NCBI RefSeq assembly: GCF_012275535.1 | Contig: NZ_JAAVTK010000007.1 | Span: 1-64,000, forward strand | Length of the DNA stretch: 64,000 nucleotides | Direction: 5' to 3' | From: Hymenobacter artigasi | Lineage (GTDB): Bacteria > Bacteroidota > Bacteroidia > Cytophagales > Hymenobacteraceae | Shown here: positions 60,022 to 64,000 of the stretch, piece by piece | Layout: every line of letters begins with the position of its first letter | Position numbering within the stretch: the stretch's first letter is position 1 | Program-made: the position numbers and the translations under genes | Notes under the pieces: generated by a model | Databases searched by the model: none | Seen by the model: only the letters and a program-made list of their open reading frames with translations | Told to the model about the DNA's origin: nothing

Positions 60022-63000
60022 ATGCGTCTTTCTTTCCTCTTTGTTGCATTCGTGGGAATCATCGTGGGGGCTACAGCTCCGGCGGCTAAAGCCCAATCGG
60101 ATGGTACCATAGCCCATGGAGTAGTGAAATGGGGGGGCTACATTGAGGTGCCCAGCCTGAACCCCCGCAAGCAGAAAGTGCCTGGCTTCAGTGAAGCCCA
60201 ACTGGTGCTCGATGACCAGGTTGGCTGGTTTAGCCTGCGCCTGAGCGGGGACGTGCGTCAGGGCGAGTTCCTGAACATGGTGTACGAGCCGTTTTCGGCG
60301 GCCGATGCCAAACTATTCAATCTGAGCAAGCTGCCAGCTGGCCCCGAGGCCCAGCTCGTCACCGGCGTTGAGATGAAGCAGGCCGTAACGTTCCTGCGCC
60401 TGCGCCCCGTGCGGCGCGGCCCCCAGAGCGGCCAGCCCGAGCGCCTGGTTTCGTTCGACTACCGCTACACGCCCGCCGGGGCCGGCGTGGCCGCTCGCGG
60501 CACGGCTTCCACCCGGAATTACGCCGCCCATTCGGTGCTGCAATCCGGCGACTGGTACAAGCTGGGCGTGGCCGAAAACGGCAACAGCAAAAGCGGCGTC
60601 TATAAGCTCGATAAAGCCGCGCTGGGCAAGCTGGGCCTGCCCTCGGGCCTCAACCCCAACAACCTGCACCTCTACGGCAATGCCATGGGCATGCTGCCCC
60701 AGGCCAACGCCGCCTACCGGCCCGACGACCTGATGGAGAATAACATCATGTTTGTCAATAGTAATAATGACAACGTGCTGGACGACAACGAGTACTTCCT
60801 GTTTTATTCGCCCGGGGCGCATACCTGGGCGGCGCAGGGCGGCATGTTCCGGCACCGCAACAACGTTTACACCGATACGGCCTACTATTTCCTGAAGGTG
60901 GATGCGCGGCCGGGCCTGCGGGTGCCAGTGAAGGCCGCCGTGCCGGCCACGGGCCAGCCCGTCAGCATTACCAATTTCACCTACCGCGACTTTTACGAGC
61001 ACGACCTGGTGAACCTGCTGCACTCGGGCCGCAACTGGGTGGGCGAGGGGTTCCAGGTGGGCGGCAAGCAGGAATTTACCCTCGGTGGAATCAGCGATTT
61101 GGTGCCGAATAGCCAGGTGCGTGTTACCACGAACCTGCTGGCCAGCTCCTCGGTGGCCAGCGCCTTCCAGGTCACACTGAATGCGCAGCCCCTGGCTACC
61201 CAGCTCATTGAGGCCCGGTCCGGTCAGCCGTTCTCGGCCGAAACCATTGTGTCGTCATCTACCAACCAGCTGAGCCTGAGTGTGCCGGGGAATGAGCTGC
61301 GGCTGGGGCTCACCTATAATAGCAACGACCCCGGCGCCAGCGGCTACCTCGATTACTTTGAGATTAATGCCGAGCGCCTGCTCAAGCTCAGCGGCCCGCA
61401 ACTGGAGTTCCGGACGCTGACCAACGTTGGCCCCGGCCGCCAGAACCGCTACGTTTTTGCCGGCCTGCCCACCGGGGCCGTGGTGTGGGACGTGACCAAC
61501 CCGCGCCGCCCCGAGGCCATGACGCTCGATGCCAGCAGCAGCTTCATCGCGCCGGCCGATACGGTGCGCGAGTTTGTGGCCCTGCAACCTGGTGGCGACT
61601 TTAGCGACCACCCGGTGCGGGCCTTTGGCAAAGTAGCCAACCAGGACCTGCACGCGCTCAACAGCACCGTGGGCGCGCCCATGCTGGACCTCGTTATTGT
61701 GACGCATCCGACGTTTCTGGCGCAGGCAAAGCAGCTGGCCGCTCACCGCACCACGCACGACAACCTGCGGGTGGCGGTGGCCACTACCGGCCAGATATAC
61801 AACGAGTTTGGCTCGGGTGGGCAGGACGTGTCGGCCATCCGCGATTTTATGAAGATGCTCTACGACCGCGCTCCGGCCGGCAAAAACATGCAGCTACTGC
61901 TGCTGGGCGATGCTTCGTATGATTATAAGTCGGACCCGTACAACGACAAGAGCGCCGAGCCAGACTGGTGGAAAAAAAGGGTGCCGTTTAAAACCGACGC
62001 CAATTTCGATGCCTTCAACCAGAACTACGTGCCCACCTACGAGTCGCGGGAATCGCAGTCGCCCTACCCGTCGTACCCGCCCGGTTTCTACGGCCAGGCC
62101 AGCTATTCTTCCGATGACTTCTATGGCCTGCTGGATGACAACGAAGGCGAGTGGGACGAGCAGAACCTGGGCAGCGAGCTGTTTGATATTGGCGTGGGCC
62201 GCCTGCCGGTGCGCCTGCCCAAGGGCGAGCTGAACAACACCACCCAGGCCCAGCAGATGGTGAACAAGGTGATTAGCTACGATGCCGCCGCCGCCTATGG
62301 CAAGTGGCGCAACCGCATCACCCTGGTGTCGGACGATGGCAACAACAACATCTTCATCGACAGCAGCATTGGCTCCGATGGCATTGCCAACATCATCAAC
62401 GCCACCGCCCCGGTCTACAACGTGCACAAAGTGTACCTCGACCTGTATGCCCAGCAGGCCGTGGCCGCCGGCCAACGCTCGCCCGATGCCAACCGCGCCA
62501 TCGACCAGTCGGTGGAGCAGGGCTCGCTGATTGTGAACTACCTGGGCCACGGCGGCCCCAAGGGCTTGGCCGATGAGCAGATTGTGACCAACGCCTCGGT
62601 GCTGGCCCTGCGCAACCCCAACAACCTCACGTTCTTCACCACCGGCACCTGCGATTTCAGCACGTACGACAATCCCGACTTCACCTCGGCCGGCGAACAG
62701 TCGCTCACCGATAACGCCACGGGCGGGGCTGTGGGCCTCTTCACCACCACCCGCGTAGTGGAGGCCGGCCTCAACGCCGGCCTCAACCAGCGCTACTTCA
62801 ACCGGGTGCTGCAGCCCATCAATGGCCAGATGCCCAACATCGGCACCATTGTGATGATGAGCAAGAACGACTACCAGGCCGGCGGCATCAACAACCGCAA
62901 CTACACGCTGCTGGCCGACCCCAGCATGGTGCTGGCCTACCCCAAGCAAACGGTGGTGCTCGACAGTGTGCGCCAGCGCGTGGGGAAAGACTGGGTAACT

Positions 63001-64000
63001 GCCGACACCTTGCACGCGCTGGCGCGCATTCGCCTGCACGGCAAGCTGCTGAACAACGGTGCCCTGAACGCTACGTTTACCGGCCGGGCCCAGGTTACGA
63101 TTTACGACAAGCCCACCACCGTGATGACCCTCGGCAACGAGCCCGGCGATACGCCCTCGCCGGTCAGCATTCAGGAGAGCGTGATTTATGGCGGGCAGGC
63201 CGAGGTGGTGAATGGTCAGTTCAGCCTGGTGTTCGTGGTGCCCAAGGACATTAACTACCAAGTGGGAATGGGCAAAATCAGCCTTTACGCTTCCGATGTC
63301 ACCCACAGCATCGACGCCAACGGCTACCAGACGCGGCTGGCGGGCGGGGCGTCCCGCAATGCCCCCGAGGACAACCAGCCGCCGCGCATCAGCCTGTTTA
63401 TGGACAGCAAGGCGTTTGTGTTCGGTGGCCTCACGGGCCAGACCACCACGCTGCTGGCGGACCTGTCCGACGAAAACGGCATCAACACCACAGGCACGGG
63501 CATTGGCCACGACATCACGGCTATAATCGACCACGACCCGAATAAGCTGCTGGTACTGAACGAGAGCTACGTGGCCAATGTGGGAGACTTTACCTCGGGC
63601 AACGTGAAAAACCTGTTCAAAGACCTGAGCACGGGGCCGCACTCGCTCACTGTGAAGGCCTGGGACACGTATAATAACTCGGCCGAAAAGGAGATTGAGT
63701 TCATCGTAGCCCACGATGTGAAGCTGGCGCTCGACCATGTGCTGAACTACCCCAATCCGTTTGCCCACTCCACTACGTTCTTCTTCGACCACAACCAGGC
63801 GGGCAGTGAGCCCGACAACCTGGACGTACAAGTGCAGATTTTTACCGTGGCCGGCCACCTGGTGCGTACCCTCAATGCCATTGTGCCCAGCACCGTAGCC
63901 CACCAGCAGAGCATCAGCTGGAACGGCCGCGACGATTACGACGACCAGCTGGCCCGCGGCGTATACGTTTATCGCCTCACCGTGCGTTCGCAGCGCAACA
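60022..64000 (+). CDS. porU: type IX secretion signal peptidase PorU (partial)
   Basis: The 3' end lies beyond the window; the frame is open from ATG 60022 to 64000 (1326 codons). A signal peptide starts MRLSFLFVAFVGIIVG and ends in PAAKAQ. The gingipain (C25) catalytic pair is at His843 (VNYLGHGGP) and Cys877 (FFTTGTCDFSTYDNP). Ahead of it are an N-terminal beta domain and a propeptide-like region; beyond it lies a C-terminal region with a sorting-domain-like part (VLNYPNPFAHSTTFFF, about residues 1243-1326). PorU is the cargo sortase of the T9SS that removes the CTD and attaches cargo to lipopolysaccharide. Confidence 0.9.
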   Translation, partial: MRLSFLFVAFVGIIVGATAPAAKAQSDGTIAHGVVKWGGYIEVPSLNPRKQKVPGFSEAQLVLDDQVGWFSLRLSGDVRQGEFLNMVYEPFSAADAKLFNLSKLPAGPEAQLVTGVEMKQAVTFLRLRPVRRGPQSGQPERLVSFDYRYTPAGAGVAARGTASTRNYAAHSVLQSGDWYKLGVAENGNSKSGVYKLDKAALGKLGLPSGLNPNNLHLYGNAMGMLPQANAAYRPDDLMENNIMFVNSNNDNVLDDNEYFLFYSPGAHTWAAQGGMFRHRNNVYTDTAYYFLKVDARPGLRVPVKAAVPATGQPVSITNFTYRDFYEHDLVNLLHSGRNWVGEGFQVGGKQEFTLGGISDLVPNSQVRVTTNLLASSSVASAFQVTLNAQPLATQLIEARSGQPFSAETIVSSSTNQLSLSVPGNELRLGLTYNSNDPGASGYLDYFEINAERLLKLSGPQLEFRTLTNVGPGRQNRYVFAGLPTGAVVWDVTNPRRPEAMTLDASSSFIAPADTVREFVALQPGGDFSDHPVRAFGKVANQDLHALNSTVGAPMLDLVIVTHPTFLAQAKQLAAHRTTHDNLRVAVATTGQIYNEFGSGGQDVSAIRDFMKMLYDRAPAGKNMQLLLLGDASYDYKSDPYNDKSAEPDWWKKRVPFKTDANFDAFNQNYVPTYESRESQSPYPSYPPGFYGQASYSSDDFYGLLDDNEGEWDEQNLGSELFDIGVGRLPVRLPKGELNNTTQAQQMVNKVISYDAAAAYGKWRNRITLVSDDGNNNIFIDSSIGSDGIANIINATAPVYNVHKVYLDLYAQQAVAAGQRSPDANRAIDQSVEQGSLIVNYLGHGGPKGLADEQIVTNASVLALRNPNNLTFFTTGTCDFSTYDNPDFTSAGEQSLTDNATGGAVGLFTTTRVVEAGLNAGLNQRYFNRVLQPINGQMPNIGTIVMMSKNDYQAGGINNRNYTLLADPSMVLAYPKQTVVLDSVRQRVGKDWVTADTLHALARIRLHGKLLNNGALNATFTGRAQVTIYDKPTTVMTLGNEPGDTPSPVSIQESVIYGGQAEVVNGQFSLVFVVPKDINYQVGMGKISLYASDVTHSIDANGYQTRLAGGASRNAPEDNQPPRISLFMDSKAFVFGGLTGQTTTLLADLSDENGINTTGTGIGHDITAIIDHDPNKLLVLNESYVANVGDFTSGNVKNLFKDLSTGPHSLTVKAWDTYNNSAEKEIEFIVAHDVKLALDHVLNYPNPFAHSTTFFFDHNQAGSEPDNLDVQVQIFTVAGHLVRTLNAIVPSTVAHQQSISWNGRDDYDDQLARGVYVYRLTVRSQRN

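Noticed and set aside
61894..63903. A 669-codon open frame on the minus strand
   Set aside because: It is antisense to porU, which carries the catalytic C25 motifs; the minus translation is Val/Gly/His-rich with no domain.

Overview
The window looks like a chromosomal segment of a Bacteroidota bacterium of the Cytophagales, most likely Hymenobacter or a close relative. Evidence: high G+C, no obvious Shine-Dalgarno sites, promoters of the Bacteroidota type (TTG, 19-20 nt, TAnnTTTG), two type IX secretion genes (porZ, porU), T9SS C-terminal sorting domains, exported FKBP isomerases of the GldI type, a short NuoG and a split complex I operon. The genus name is inference.

Layout. 1-2.9 kb: 3' end of a 5S rRNA with its terminator, then rodA and a membrane protein. 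2.9-8.5 kb: an unknown protein, a ferredoxin, thymidine kinase, porZ, recO. 8.6-13.6 kb: four consecutive exported FKBP isomerases, a DHH phosphoesterase and divergent ndk. 13.7-20.7 kb: AAA ATPase, nucleoside-type MFS transporter, old yellow enzyme, superoxide dismutase, tadA and small exported proteins. 20.9-25.9 kb: aspS, a zeta-toxin module and a SWIM protein. 25.9-34.9 kb: the complex I operon nuoABCDE-(coiled coil)-FGHIJ, which stops at a strong terminator after nuoJ. 35.1-37.1 kb: a PAS histidine kinase and its response regulator. 37.2-43.5 kb: P5C dehydrogenase, a dNMP-kinase-like protein, YjjG nucleotidase, a UbiA prenyltransferase, cold shock protein, IscX, ferredoxin and a DUF2520 protein. 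43.8-47.4 kb: a 1204-residue secreted T9SS protein with an internal duplication. 47.7-53.6 kb: cytochrome c maturation genes ccmBCDE and ccmF, with a HepT/MntA toxin-antitoxin pair between ccmE and ccmF. 53.7-64 kb: a TolB-like propeller plus outer-membrane barrel protein, a DAO oxidase, an MBL hydrolase, phosphatidylserine synthase and the first 1326 codons of porU, which runs off the window.

The most unusual feature is the gaps between genes. At least a dozen intergenic spaces of about 60-130 bp are filled, almost from stop codon to next start codon, by long imperfect hairpins from about nine sequence families. Most lack a U-run and so are not ordinary terminators. Five lie inside the nuo operon, three of them copies of one ~106-bp element. 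Two families also occur as single arms fused directly to start codons (aspS, ccmE; yjjG, matching one arm of the element before pssA). This resembles a REPIN/MITE-like system of paired palindromes; no transposase for it lies in the window.

Starts were often moved inward from the longest open frame where an ATG with family-like N-terminus, a promoter, an rRNA or a repeat argued for it; the evidence says so. RNA signals were judged by eye and not folded.
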